The notes below the pieces were generated by a model. It had not been told where the DNA came from. It searched no databases and saw only the letters and a program-made list of their open reading frames with translations. This document shows positions 24,826 through 35,541 of a DNA stretch of 64,000 nt, piece by piece; position 1 is the first letter of the stretch, and each line of letters starts with the position of its first letter. The stretch is from Aphelenchoides besseyi. Taxonomy: Eukaryota; Nematoda; Chromadorea; Rhabditida; Aphelenchoididae. The stretch spans positions 5,704,001 to 5,768,000 of the forward strand of contig JAMPIQ010000001.1 in the NCBI GenBank assembly GCA_024699855.1. The letters are read 5' to 3'. Made by a program: the position numbers and the translations under genes.

Positions 24826-25525
24826 ATGGTGAGCGCAACGAAGAAGCCGACGAGTGCCAAGGAAACGACCAAACCAACGGCTTCGAAGGCTCCGAAGGCC
24901 GCCGAGAAGAAACCGGCCGAGAAGAAGCCAACTGAGAAGAAGGCGGATCCGAAGCCTAAAGCTGCCGAGAAACCGGTCGAGAAACCGACAGCCAAACCCG
25001 TCGAGAAGCCGGTCGAGAATACCAGCGAGAAGCCGACCGTCAAAGCGAAAGCCGCCGAGAAACCAAAACCGAAACAGAAGGCGAAGCCGAAGGTCGTGAA
25101 GAAGGTGGCCAACAAGAAGAAGCGAAAGCAAACCGTCAGCTTCAAGATCGAGTGCAAGAACCCGGTCGAAGATGGAATTCTCAAGGTGGCGACTTTGGTG
25201 AGTCGGAGCACAGCTTTAGGGCTCTCTTCCCTAACAGCTCCATAATCATCGATTCCAGGAGGAGTTTCTGAAGGCGAAGATCAAGACCAAAGGAAAGGTC
25301 GGACAGTTGGAGCAAAATGGAGTTCGAGTTGCGGCGTCCAAGTCAGCGGTCACTGTCACCAGCGATCAAGAGCTCTCCAAACGCTACTTAAAGTACTTGG
25401 TCAAGAAGTTCTTGAAGCGAAACACTCTCCGTGATTGGCTTCGAGTTGTCGCCACACAGAAGGATACCTACGAACTCCGCTACTTCCAAATCAATCAGGA
25501 AGATGAGGGCGACGCCGAGGAGTGA
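24826..25525 (+). CDS. rpl-22: 60S ribosomal protein L22 with long Lys/Pro/Ala-rich N-terminal extension
   Basis: Component of the large ribosomal subunit. Exon 1 runs 24826-25197 and exon 2 25259-25525. The conserved L22e core begins at [18 protein letters not shown] (about residue 102) and continues [18 protein letters not shown] and [19 protein letters not shown], ending in an acidic tail (QEDEGDAEE). Before it lie about 100 residues of degenerate repeats built from K, P, A and E (units such as [14 protein letters not shown] and [17 protein letters not shown]), ending in a strongly basic run ([11 protein letters not shown]). A typical L22, including the C. elegans protein as I recall it, is only about 130 residues. 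The extension resembles the histone H1-like tail of Drosophila RpL22. The start is supported by the acceptor 11 bp upstream; AATAAA lies at about 25577. Confidence 0.95.
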
Positions 25526-25885
25526 TCATCGACTCGTCAGTGAGTCAATTTCCGTTGTTATTGATGTTAAAGACAAATAAACGATGTTGATTGTTTGTTT
25601 TGATGTTATTCGCATTTCACAACAAGAAGCTATCAGTGGACATCTCTGTTGGTTTGGGTTCTTAAATTGAAGTGTTCAGTTGAACTCGAAATCTTTGTGA
25701 AGAAGGTCTCTGTGATCAATGGAAGAACTTGTTAGGAATAGAAGAATCGATTTTCTCAACTTCAGAACGAGCATCCAAAAGGTTCGGCGCTCAACCACCA
25801 ACTTCGCTTTTTCGGCAACTGCAAACTTGAGGACGCGAGTTGGTGGTCAACCTGATGGCTGAAAAGTGCCGAGTTATTCGTAGAA
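25526..25885. other. intergenic between rpl-22 and the methyltransferase
   Basis: Contains the rpl-22 polyadenylation hexamer near 25577 and the promoter of the downstream gene. The spacing (360 bp) is longer than usual for a nematode operon. No further element was seen. Confidence 0.5.
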
Positions 25886-26878
25886 ATGAAACGAAAGTTC
25901 GAGGAAGAACCGCCGGAAGGGAGTGGTGGATCAACGGGCGGTAACGCCGAAGTCCCGGCCAAGAAGAACAACGATCGGTGAGTGATGATCAGTTTCGTTT
26001 TGACTTTAAAGTCTCAGATTTCGATACGGCAATTACTCTCAGTACTACAACAAACGACAGGAGAATAAATTCGAAGAAGACTCCCGACTCAAACTGCTCA
26101 AGAGCGAGTGGTTCCGCGGTCGATCGGTGTTGGACGTGGGCTGCAATGTGGGGATCTTTACCATTCAGTTGGCCAAAAAGTTTGAGCCACGACGTTTGTG
26201 TGGGCATCGACATCGATCCCCAGTTGGTTGGAATCGCTCGAAAGAATATTCGTCACTACTGCGATCCGAGTGTGAAGGTGAGTGACATTTTGTGGTTGTT
26301 TCGGTTGTGAGTTCTCATACCCGACTTCGATCGTTTCAGTTGGCCGGTGACAAGATTCCTCAATCAACAGGGAATGAAGAAAAGAAGAAGTTTCCGGACA
26401 ATCTGTGGTTTCTGTGCGGGAACTACATTTTGGAAGACGACGACCAGTTGGAGATGGTTCTGCCCGAACACGACGTGATTTTGGCGTTGAGTGTGAGCAA
26501 ATGGATTCACCTGAACTGGGGAGATGCGGGACTCAAACGTTTCTTTCGTCGTGTTCATCGACAGCTCCGGCCCAACGGTCGTTTCATTCTGGAGCCACAG
26601 GAACTTTCCGGCTATCGAAAACGAATCGTCAAAGACGTGAGTTGCCATCTCAAAGTCAGTGAGTGGTTGTTCTTTTCAGACGGAGATGAAAAAACATTAC
26701 GATGAGATCGAATTGAAACCGAACAAGTTCTCCGACTATCTCCTGGAAGAAGTGGGTTTCAAGAGCTGCGAAAATCTGGGAACTCCAGAAGCAAAATCCA
26801 AAGGTGAGTGGCTGACCGGTTCGTATCTTATTTGGAGTTTCAGGTTTCCAACGGCCGCTATTTATGTTCACGAAGTGA
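25886..26878 (+). CDS. Bin3/MePCE-type RNA methyltransferase
   Basis: S-adenosylmethionine-dependent methyltransferase of the Bin3 family, whose human member MePCE caps the 5' gamma-phosphate of 7SK RNA. A basic, disordered N-terminus ([15 protein letters not shown]) precedes the diagnostic [15 protein letters not shown] block. SAM motif I is [17 protein letters not shown], and the acidic loop is [18 protein letters not shown]. Motif IV-like [15 protein letters not shown] and the long helix [23 protein letters not shown] follow. The Bin3 C-terminal [17 protein letters not shown] and the ending [11 protein letters not shown] close the domain. Five exons with small introns join in phase. The central WIHLNWGD motif separates it from generic methyltransferases. 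Whether it acts on 7SK-like RNA or another substrate (BCDIN3D-type tRNA or pre-miRNA) is not decided by sequence. Confidence 0.9.
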
Positions 26879-27223
26879 TTTTGGGTCGTCTGTGGATGTT
26901 ATCTCTCACTATTTCTCAGCCACTTACGGGTTATTTTGTTTATAAACACTTGAATTGTATGTCATTAGTTGGGTATTTGAAAGATGATTATTGAGCTTTG
27001 AGTACAAATTCCTGTTGTTTTTCGGAAATCAATGATTAGCTATCAGTGTCGCCTGATACCACTAAAAAGTTTTCCATATCTGAGAGATTTGAACAATTTA
27101 ATGTCTCATACATTATGTAAATCAATTACATTCGCGGAACTTTGATTTGCTAACAATTGATTTCATTACCCACTAGACACTTAGTTGGGGCCGTAAAGTA
27201 CTTGGACATGCAGTTTATATCAC
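26879..27223. other. convergent intergenic gap
   Basis: AT-rich space between the 3' ends of the methyltransferase (plus) and the Srh-like receptor (minus). Nothing else was recognised. Confidence 0.5.
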
Positions 27224-28189
27224 TTAAGCTTTGGCGGAATTGAGTGGAAAAAGTTTGACGAACGCTCGTCGATAGGGAACAATCAAATAAAGCAAACAAA
27301 GGTTGTCGAGCCAACCGTGAGAACTTATAATTGCAAAGCCGATGATTGCATAGCACCCGGTTAACGGATGTTCCAGATACGATAATATAAGGCTAAATGC
27401 AATCGGGAATCCATAGAAAAGAACAGCGATCAGAATTTGAACGCTAACTGCACGAAGCAACATCTTTTGAAGACGACAAGACGATGTCCCATTAGTATAG
27501 ATTTTGTAGGAGAGATGGATGATTATGATCGTTCCGCAGATTGTGCAGAAAATTATAAAAAAGGCACCATACAAAGCAAATAAACGAGCTTGCTTGATGT
27601 TGCGAAAACATATGATCGGAGATTGAAAGTGATTAATTAGATCGGGATTCTCCTTCTCAAATTGCTTTCTAGTCGCCTCACCACTCGGCGTTTGTCCGAT
27701 ATAGACAGTAATCAAAACGATCAGTTGTATTATGCAGTGTATGAATACTTGAACCCACAGGGAGTTGTCATAAAAGTTTTTAAGGTGTCCATGGAACGCC
27801 TAAATGTGACCAGTTAGTTTTGACTCAAGAATCGAACAAACCTGAAAATAGCGGTATAATACCGAACTTATGATACCCAGTGACAGATTAAGTGAAATAA
27901 ATGAAAATACGTAGATAGCCAAGACAAATCCAAAATCGTTGAATGGAATAAATGAATCACAAACAAAACAGAATGATGGCATTAATGGAATAGGCCTCAA
28001 AACAAAGTTTAAGATTGCAAATAAGAAGTTCCAAATCGTATTGTTTAGAATGTAGAAACGATATTGTGGTATAGTTGACGAGTGTGCAAAGATCATGTAG
28101 ATCACGACAGGAAACAGAAGAGCCGAAAAGACGAAACTGAAGGTGTAAGCAAATCGCAGGTAATAGTAAAGTTGTGCATCGTAATTCAT
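27224..28189 (-). CDS. serpentine chemoreceptor, Srh-like 7TM GPCR
   Basis: Predicted chemosensory GPCR. Only one intron is visible, between YRYFQ and AFHGHLKNFYDN (about 27797-27840), so the gene is nearly intronless for this region. Exon 1 has TM1-TM3 (FVFSALLFPVVIYMIFA; FLFAILNFVLRPIPLMP; LAIYVFSFISLNLSLGI); the PIPLMP block resembles the P-x-L-P motif of the Srh/Sri group. Exon 2 carries TM4 (VLITVYIGQTP), the extracellular FEKENPDLINHFQSPIICF, TM5, a short basic loop, TM6 (VSVQILIAVLFYGFPIAF) and TM7 with SSHGWLDNLCLLYLIVPYRR. The last matches the Srh signature HGxLSxIxxLxxxxPYR. It is complete with no stops. A fragment of a close paralogue sits about 29 kb away at 56661-56843. Confidence 0.8.
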
Positions 28190-29148
28190 TGTAATAGAAA
28201 CACATATCTTTCAGGCTTCTTTCATACCTAGTTGATAGCAGTTTTGGTTTCGAGTTTAACTTTGACGAAAACAATCTACTTAGCTGGATATCACGACTGT
28301 CAAGTGCATGCGAATGTTCTGTTGATCGCTAAATTGAAATGGTAATAAAAAGTAAGGTGAAAATGCAGCGCCAAGTGTAATCAAATTGGTTTTCGATGTC
28401 TTACGTAGATTAAATTTTTCACTCGAAGATTGTTAGAGTTCAGGTTGTAGTTAAAACAATGTCATTAATCAGATCTCGCGTATTTAAGCTAGTAAATGAG
28501 TAAACCAAACGATCCCTTTCTTTGAAGCACGTAATATTATACTAACGAACATACTCATGGAGGTGATCAGAATTATAGAGAAAGAAAGCGAAAAGAGAAT
28601 TCGATTGTTGGGTTCGAATGATCATTTCATTTTTCCTGTTCGATCATCTCGCTTGTTTCTCCATCAGTCACAAAATGTTAGACTTAGGCGACCTTATCGA
28701 CAAGAAGCAAACTCAGCGTGAGAAACTTTTTTGTTTTGCTCAATCAGCATCTTCATTTGCTCAGAACGATGATCCTAAAGATCTGTTAATAAGAAGGTTA
28801 TTTTAACCAAAAAATCTTAGCGATCAAAGGATCAGTCGAGTTCATATTTGAACTCTCGATTATCTTTGACTTGGTGGATGAATAAATAGCACAAAAAATG
28901 AAACCAACTTCTAATTATAGTGATGAGCAAGTAGGATCGCATTCTTGAGATTTCATACTCACGACCTAAAGGTACGATTGTTGTTTCAAACCGAAAAACA
29001 AACTTTGTTGGAAGTCGAGTTTGCATATTTTAGTAAACTAGCAAATTGCATAATCAATCGGTGTTTCATCAGACGAAGTTCTTCAAAACGTTTCGTTGGT
29101 TTCATTTCTTGTGTTCTTAGTAGTGACTTCGCTACTGCGACCGTCGAA
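28190..29148. other. intergenic, divergent; possible tiny gene unresolved
   Basis: Between the Srh-like receptor and the type I membrane protein. The plus strand has a TCCATCAG acceptor followed within 10 bp by ATGTTAGACTTAGG (near 28676), and a separate 54-codon frame from an ATG at 28557 (MEVIRIIEKESEKRIRLLG). Neither could be extended convincingly across introns. Confidence 0.3.
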
Positions 29149-30139
29149 ATGAGCTTCGGATTTCTGTTCGCGTTGATTTTTGGCGTTCAGATTGGCAACG
29201 TGGTTGTGGCCGATAGTAGAGCTTTGGATGGTACTTGTATAGCAGATGTTTCTCTTAACGAAATGTAAGTTACCACAAATCTAATACGCATATCCTTGTT
29301 TAATTGCAGGATAATCCATGGCTGTCAAGCGCCTGCGTACGAAATTTTTTGGGATTCGAACACACCGTTGGACTTCATTTTCTTAGCTGAAGTCACTCAA
29401 TTTATGAAGTAAGTATCTGCTAAACTCTCATTCAGTTTATCGACTTTTAGATTTGATATAGCTTTGGGTGATCAAGACTGCTTTTTTAGCGTTGAATCAG
29501 CTGAAGATAGTAGTAGTGGGGAATATATTTTGAGTCACGGTGAGTGACTGTGCAGTTCCTTGACAATCGATTTTAGGCTCGTACAAGGCCAAACCGGGAG
29601 AATTCAAGTTGCATTTGACTGCTTATGGAAAGCTTCAAACGAGCAACACTGCGGTTGTTTGTGACAACGTTAGATACTTCGAACAGTCAAGGGCTTTTGG
29701 TCTAAATTACTACGCTATTGCTCAGAGGGAAATTAAAAATTTTTCGGTCACGATCAAAGTAAGTTCTTAGACGTTTGTTATCATAAAGATTAATTATAGG
29801 GACATGGTTTTTTTGGAGCGCGCATTACCAATCAAATCTTGGTGATTACTACAAGCACCACAACCACTGGTCAACCGACCACTTCAGGTTCAGGCGCTAA
29901 ATTAATGCAAGTTATCTGGGCGTAACTATCGACTACTTTGAATTTTCAGCGACTTTGATGAGCTCGAGGTTCCCTACTTCGGCTTCTTGGATGCATACCA
30001 AGTGGGAGTCTTAATGTTCTTCTTTTCGCTCGCATTTTTGGTCTCTATAACTTGTTCGTTAATGATGTCCCCGAACGGTGAACTCTATTATGCGCCAGAT
30101 CGCGAATATGACCATCCGCCATCGGACGATGATGTGTGA
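29149..30139 (+). CDS. type I single-pass membrane protein with mucin-like stalk, unknown
   Basis: Family not recognised. The start at 29149 gives a signal peptide (MSFGFLFALIFGVQIGNVVVA). The ectodomain has few cysteines (TCIADVSL, HGCQAP, GDQDCFF, VVCDNVRYF) and alternating beta-like strands (FDFIFLAEVTQ-type, LHLTAYGKLQTS, FSVTIKGHGFFGARI), suggesting a beta-sandwich or GOLD-like fold. A Thr/Ser-rich stalk (TTSTTTTGQPTTSGSG) precedes one membrane segment (VGVLMFFFSLAFLVSITCSL). The tail is short and acidic (YDHPPSDDDV). Six exons with small introns join in phase. It is presumably a cell-surface protein. The start is weakly supported, since TTCTTAG 30 bp upstream may be a trans-splice site. 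Confidence 0.65.
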
Positions 30140-31444
30140 TGTCGAGAACCAAGTCTGATTATTGTTCGCATTAGCCTTGTGCCACAAGTTGTAGCCGTAG
30201 ATGTAGAAGTAAACGATACTTGCAATTGGTGAGAAGCATAACAGTATTTTATATGAGCATAAACGTCTCCACGACAATTAACTAAGATTCTGAGGGCATG
30301 TTGTTAAATCCGTTAAATAGAAGAACTCATTTTGCGAAATAGAAGATGCGAGATACCTATTGAAATTGAAGACGTAGATTAAGTTGAGAAGTTTGCCCAC
30401 GAGTAATCCTCCAATCATCCCAACTATTTAAGGATATTTGGGGATGGCAAGAAACGTTATCGAAACGATAGTTTAAGTGGAAAACAATTCTTAAAAGTCG
30501 TCAGGTATTTTAGTTCATAGATGGATTTTGGCTGATTGGATTCTATTGATATACACATAATTTTCAGTTTATTACTGTCACTTGTTGCTCTGTTACTGAC
30601 AATGAATTTCTGAACATTTCACCGGATTCATTATAGCTTTTTGTGTGTATGCTTTCGATCCCAATTTATCTACTGTCTAACTTCAGCTCGCAAAACTTCT
30701 GGATTCTCATCCGCTCATGAACAAGTGTGCGAAATTGCAGATGAGCACCATCAGTGTGAAGAACTGCACCAACTTTGTAACTTCGCGCGATTTCTGACAA
30801 AATGTTCGGCTTTAAAGTGCTCTCATTTCTCTCTCAGTTATCCGATAGCTGCAAGTTTAAGTACAATGAATGGCCAAACGTTTGGGCTTTTAGTTGATAT
30901 AATATGATCGTAGATTGTCATGAATATCCCCGCGCTAAATCCATTTGCGTGATGAACGTGCCATAGAAGGGAATGGACGTATTTGATCGTTTCGAACGAT
31001 CGAAACGCTCTCAAAGCTTCAATTAACCGTTAATCTACATAAATAAAGTCAACGTGCGCACAAACTGTTTTATTTATTTTATTATACGATAAACCATCCG
31101 TGAGATCGACCAGTCATTATCGTCGGTTCAGCTTTTGACTGAATGTTTGAGTTCAAGATTATTCTCTAAATGTTTAGCCCATTAGCTAGTACTCAACGAT
31201 CTTTACGAGTTATTTATACAAACCATTCTATTGCGTGTAATCAATTGTTAAGCTGAACAAACCGTTTGTTCTTGGTGTTGCAACCAATTACTCCAGTCCA
31301 CGTCGCACACTGACCGTTGTTTTGGTGTTTGCTAAGGTGCGGCTTATCAATTCGAATTTCATGCAACGTTGCTTAATTTTTTCGAGACTTGTTGCTTGTG
31401 AGTCAACAGAATAGACTCAATGATTCGAATTCGTGATTAAGGAA
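30140..31444. other. intergenic with overlapping inverted repeats
   Basis: 1.3 kb upstream of the MTP-like gene. A plus open frame at 30641-30907 is rich in Cys and His but has no splice or domain logic. At 30985-31007 the sequence GATCGTTTCGAACGATC overlaps CGTTTCGAACGATCGAAACG, two alternative stem-loops sharing one arm. Otherwise nothing recognised. Confidence 0.45.
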
Positions 31445-34091
31445 ATGAAGTCTGTACTTGTTTTAGTGTTTCTATTGGCATCTGTAATTTATTGTGGCGA
31501 GTACGGAAAACATGTAAGTGATCATTTTTGTTTTGTTTAGTTTCTTTTAGGGACTTCGAAAAGCACGATTGGAGGATATGCCGAAAGCGATGCCACCGCC
31601 CGGTAAGGTGCTTCTAAAGTGCTCGCTTATTGTGTTGCAGAACACGAGAAAACGATGTTCAAATTTCACACCTACGGTTTGTTTGAACACGAGAGTTTTG
31701 TTCAAGGAATATTCCAGAATTTCGATCCAATACGACGGTAATCGACGGGGATAAGAATCGCGCCATTCAACATACGCACTTCATTTACAATTGGGACCAA
31801 GTCCACAATGATGCGGAAAGCGGAGCGATGATTAGATTTGCAGTGAGATTAATTGAATGATTTTGAGTTTGGTGGTTTCAGCTTGTCAAGTGCTTAGCTG
31901 GCGATTGTGAAAATGTAGAAGTCAACAAAACGTACTTTTTGGGCATTCGACAGGGGCGACATTCAATTCGTGGGTTGTACAAGAACAAAACGGACGATTG
32001 GCCCGAATGGTCGGTCTTGCATTCCGTTGTTCAGCTCATTACGTTGCCGCACGAAGAACATGGTGAAGCGTGGTTTCGTGGGGTTGGTTGATCAGTCGAT
32101 GGTTTCTACTGTGCTTTCAGCAAAGTCCTCACGGTGATTGTGCTCACCGATTTATTCGAAAGACCGATCAACGACAAGCAAGAGAAATCAAGGACTGTCA
32201 TCTGAGCAATCATTCATTAATCCCCGGTCTTTACGCTGCAAACTACGAATCAGAAGTGGAAATCAATTTGAACAAAAAGTATCACGGAAAAGTGCATTTG
32301 ATTCGAGGAAACGAAAAACTGGAGATTACATCGCCGTTGCACAAGAAGACGCGATGGACAATCGAGACCGAAATTCGAATCAATTTGATCGCTCAAAATG
32401 TGAGTTTAGAGATCAATGTGATCACCGCAAAGCGTTCAGGAATCGTACGGAATTCGTTTTTGCAATGGAACCTGGGATTTGCCGAAATGTGCCGAACACA
32501 TGGAATTGGACACTGTGGGTACGAATTGGAAAGAAATAATGACGAAGATGCGATTTCCAAATCATAAAGTGGTAAGTCATCGAATCTCGGTTTTCTTAGT
32601 TTTCAGTCTATCGATAAAGGATTGCCGTTTGGAGGTCTGCTGCGAATGTACGATGGAGTCGATGTGAGCAGTTTTACTGAAGTTCTTTCGGTTGTTCCCC
32701 CATCAAAAAAGTGAGTTTAGTCGAATAAGTTGATGAGCTCAAAAGTTTCAGAAATGAACATCTCCAGGCGTTTGCCGCTGCTGGAGAAATCGATTTGAAT
32801 TTGTTGGAAAAGTCAGTTAAGAAAGAGGAATTTACAATCTACTTACAAGCCTTGGGACATCGAAAACAAAATCTAAGATTTGCGATTGATGAGTTGAAGG
32901 TGAGTGTATGGTTTTTGTAACGGAAATTGCTGTTTAGAAGTTTGCTGATTCTCCAACAGCACTCTCGACGATCGTTTCTTTATGTCATAGAAGTGGAACA
33001 TGCAGCAACGAGGAATTGGAGACTTTCAAGCTGCCAACTGAAAGGTTTGAGATTTGTAGTCGGCTCTTTGATTGTTGTGTAGAAACTGCAAACGTGCTCT
33101 CGAAGAAGTTTGTCGTCAAGGTGTTGGAGAACAATTGGAAATTATCAGCAAATGCGATCCCGCACATTTCACTGCTAAAGACGTGCGAGTTCTGATGAAC
33201 GTTTTTCACGGAGTTTGTAGCAAAAAGGTTGAAGAGAAATGGTGTGTTTCGATTCTGCTGTTGGAACCGACTGGATGTTTCAGGCAACTGAAAGCTTTGG
33301 ACACTTTGTTACGAATCTACAATCGACAACCGTTAGCCGGAACTCTGCTTCTGCGATCCGAATTTGAAGCACCGCAGAAACCTACCAAATGGTCGTATTT
33401 TCACGATGCCGAACGAGTTCTATTGGCGAAAGTTTGTGTGTTTTGTTGGCTAATCGATCGAGAGTTTAGGGTTCCGAGAATTGGAAACAACTGCGTGGTT
33501 TCAAGGTCTTCCAACGAAATTACAATACTCACGCATTGCACGGCAATTCGACAATCAAATTTTGGCGTTTCGGCGATTTCGAGTTGATGCAACGGGCTCT
33601 GGACAAAACCGAAGATTTGGAAGTCAAATGGCGCGGCAGTGAGTTGATTTCTTTGAATCAACGAAAACTCCGATTGCTCAACGTTTTGTACAACGATTTC
33701 GGAACGGTAGATTCAACGAAGTAATCAGTTAAATGGCTTTGCAGTTCAATCTCCCGATCTCCAACTTGTATGCAAACTTTCCGCTTATCGGCGGCGTACC
33801 TTTCGGTTTGCAGTTGCAATCGGTTGTGACTGTTGAACATCGACCTCAGAGTTTGAAGTTGGACTTCTTGATGGACGGAAACGTTCAGTTCGGAGTTCAT
33901 CAATCGCAGTCAACGATTGGCGTCGAGACGGGAGTTAAAATCGACAACCGTCGAATCGAAATGGACGAAGTTTTGTTGCGGTAAGTGAGTACCTCGAACG
34001 ACTTTCATTGGGATTTTTCAGGCAAACAAATCGGTTGGATGGTCGTGGACGAGATCGTCAAATTCGATTTCCCGGCGTTTGTATTTGTTAA
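31445..34091 (+). CDS. microsomal triglyceride transfer protein-like large lipid transfer protein
   Basis: Likely the ER-lumenal large subunit of microsomal triglyceride transfer protein, which loads lipid onto apoB/vitellogenin-type lipoproteins. The start at 31445 gives a signal peptide (MKSVLVLVFLLASVIYCG). About 14 exons with introns of 35-45 bp were joined in frame. The N-terminal beta-barrel shows EKTMFKFHTYEFRSNTTV, VKCLAGDCENVEV and GDCAHRFIRKT, resembling the SGNCKVTYQ region of MTP. The helical region contains SLCHRSGTCSNEELE, like the cysteine/NEEL block of MTP. The C-terminal sheet shows NLPISNLYANFPLIGGVPFG, like large lipid transfer proteins. It is shorter than human MTP (about 890 residues) and lacks any ER-retention motif (ends FPGVCIC). 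The C. elegans counterpart would be dsc-4; a vitellogenin-like relative is the alternative. It heads a co-oriented lipid cluster. Confidence 0.6.
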
Positions 34092-34152
34092 GCTGTGAAA
34101 ATAAAATTAGTTTCCATAGGGTTGTGGTTCAGTTGAGTTTTAGTGTGAAAAA

Positions 34153-34784
34153 ATGAAAATCTTATTCGTTTTTTTCTTAACTTCATTGGCGTTAGAGGTT
34201 CCCGAAAAGTTTTTGGGATCGTGGAATTTGGAACGAACCGAGAACATTGATAATTACATGAAAGAGCGTGGTTAGTTAGTCCAGAGGTTTTTGAGCAGAA
34301 GGCTTGTTGTCAAAGACTGACATCAGAGATCTGTTATGAGTGAAGGAACTTATTCTGACGGTTTAGGTTTGACTTTCTTTCAACGCAAGATGGTGAATAT
34401 AGCCAGTGTGATACGTGTGTATCAACGAAATGGCACCGAAGGCTACAATACGGTAGAGTGACTGATCAATGTGAACTAATGAGTCTCAGTTTATATTGTC
34501 CACGTTCAAAAATGTTTATTGGTACAATTGGACGATCGGTGTGACGGCAAATCGAACGTACGTTGACGATAAAGTCTACCAAATCACATTCGACTACTCG
34601 AACGGAACTTTCTACGAGAAACACGAGAGTGGAAACACTACCGACATCTGCGAGCACACGATCAACAACAACGGCGAACTGGTGCAGGTAAACAAACGGG
34701 AATCGACTTTTGACCGTTGTCGTTAAGCGTGTCCAAGTCAACGGAGTGGTCGGGAAACGTTGGTTCAGGAAATTGGTTGTTTAA
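34153..34784 (+). CDS. secreted fatty-acid-binding protein (LBP type), copy A
   Basis: Extracellular lipid-binding protein of the FABP/lipocalin fold, carrying fatty acids in pseudocoelomic fluid or egg. Exons 34153-34270, 34367-34452, 34490-34687 and 34728-34784 give 152 residues. A signal peptide (MKILFVFFLTSLALE) is followed by VPEKFLGSWNLERTENID, the conserved FxGxWxLexSENFDxY opening. The four-exon layout is the classical FABP gene structure. Later strands include YNWTIGVTANRTYVDDKV and DICEHTINNNGELVQ. The last exon gives RVQVNGVVGKRWFRKLVV, with a basic/aromatic ending where FABPs keep the carboxylate-binding R-x-Y. N-glycosylation sites (NWT, NRT, NGT, NTT) fit secretion. It starts 61 bp after the MTP-like stop, with acceptor TTTTAG 10 bp before the ATG. 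Confidence 0.9.
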
Positions 34785-34859
34785 ATTGCGAATAAATCAT
34801 TTTGAATCATGATCAGCGACCGTTAGCTCGAAAAGAATTTCTCTTCTCGTTCATTCGGA

Positions 34860-35453
34860 ATGAAATTTTTGATCGCCGTGCTCGTGATTTCGCTTGTTGC
34901 GGCGAATGAGTTGCCGGAGAAGTTTCTTGGTACGTGGGACATCGAAGACTCAGTGAACTTCGACGAGTATCTGACTGCGAAAGGTGAGAATTGAAAGCTA
35001 TAGACGAGTTCAATGGATTGTAGGATACAATTGGTTTATGCGAGTGTTGATCCGCAAATCTCATGTGGCCAAAGTTTTCGCAAAGAATAAGGACGGAACA
35101 TACACGGCGGAGATTCTGACTCAAACCAAATCGGCGCATTGGAACGGTTGGCGTCTGGATTTGCCGTTCGATGCGTTGTACTTGGACGAAGAGATGCATC
35201 GAGTGAGTTTATGGGAGTGCTGATCAGCTTCTCTTCAGATTACTTTCAGTTACAACAACGCGACGGATGTCTTTTCGGAGACACATAAAACGTTGGAACG
35301 CGAATCGCCGGACGAGAACTGTTTGTACACGATCAACCAAGCCGGACGTTTGGTTATGGTGAGTTCTTTGCTTTTGTTGGTGATCCTTGATTGTTCTAGG
35401 AAATCGAATTTGGTGGTGTGAAGAGTCAACGGTTTTATGCGAAAAAAGAGTGA
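34860..35453 (+). CDS. secreted fatty-acid-binding protein (LBP type), copy B
   Basis: Tandem paralogue of the preceding gene with the same four-exon structure: 34860-34983, 35024-35202, 35239-35358 and 35400-35453, 158 residues. A signal peptide (MKFLIAVLVISLVAANE) precedes LPEKFLGTWDIEDSVNFDEY. Middle strands are GYNWFMRVLIRKSHVAKVF and SAHWNGWRLDLPFDALYL; the late segment is NCLYTINQAGRLVM. The end EFGGVKSQRFYAKKE carries the R-x-Y expected for carboxylate binding (RFY). It has diverged well beyond a recent duplication; only the opening motif and exon structure are closely shared. The start lies 75 bp after the stop of copy A; no clear acceptor precedes the ATG, so trans-splicing is uncertain. 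Confidence 0.9.
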
Positions 35454-35541
35454 TTCGAATAAGTTTTCGTGAGTCGAACGATTAAAACGTCGCCGTTCAA
35501 ATAAACGATTTCGTCGTTAACTCGTGGATCAGTTTTCGCGT

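Noticed and set aside
24811..25211. Long minus-strand frames opposite rpl-22 rich in Phe/Gly/Leu
   Set aside because: Mirror image of the Lys/Glu/Pro codon repeats of the L22 extension; an artefact of biased codons.
28557..28722. 54-codon basic frame upstream of the type I membrane protein
   Set aside because: No acceptor before the ATG, no homologue recognised, and an overlapping frame has equally good splice signals; too ambiguous to call.
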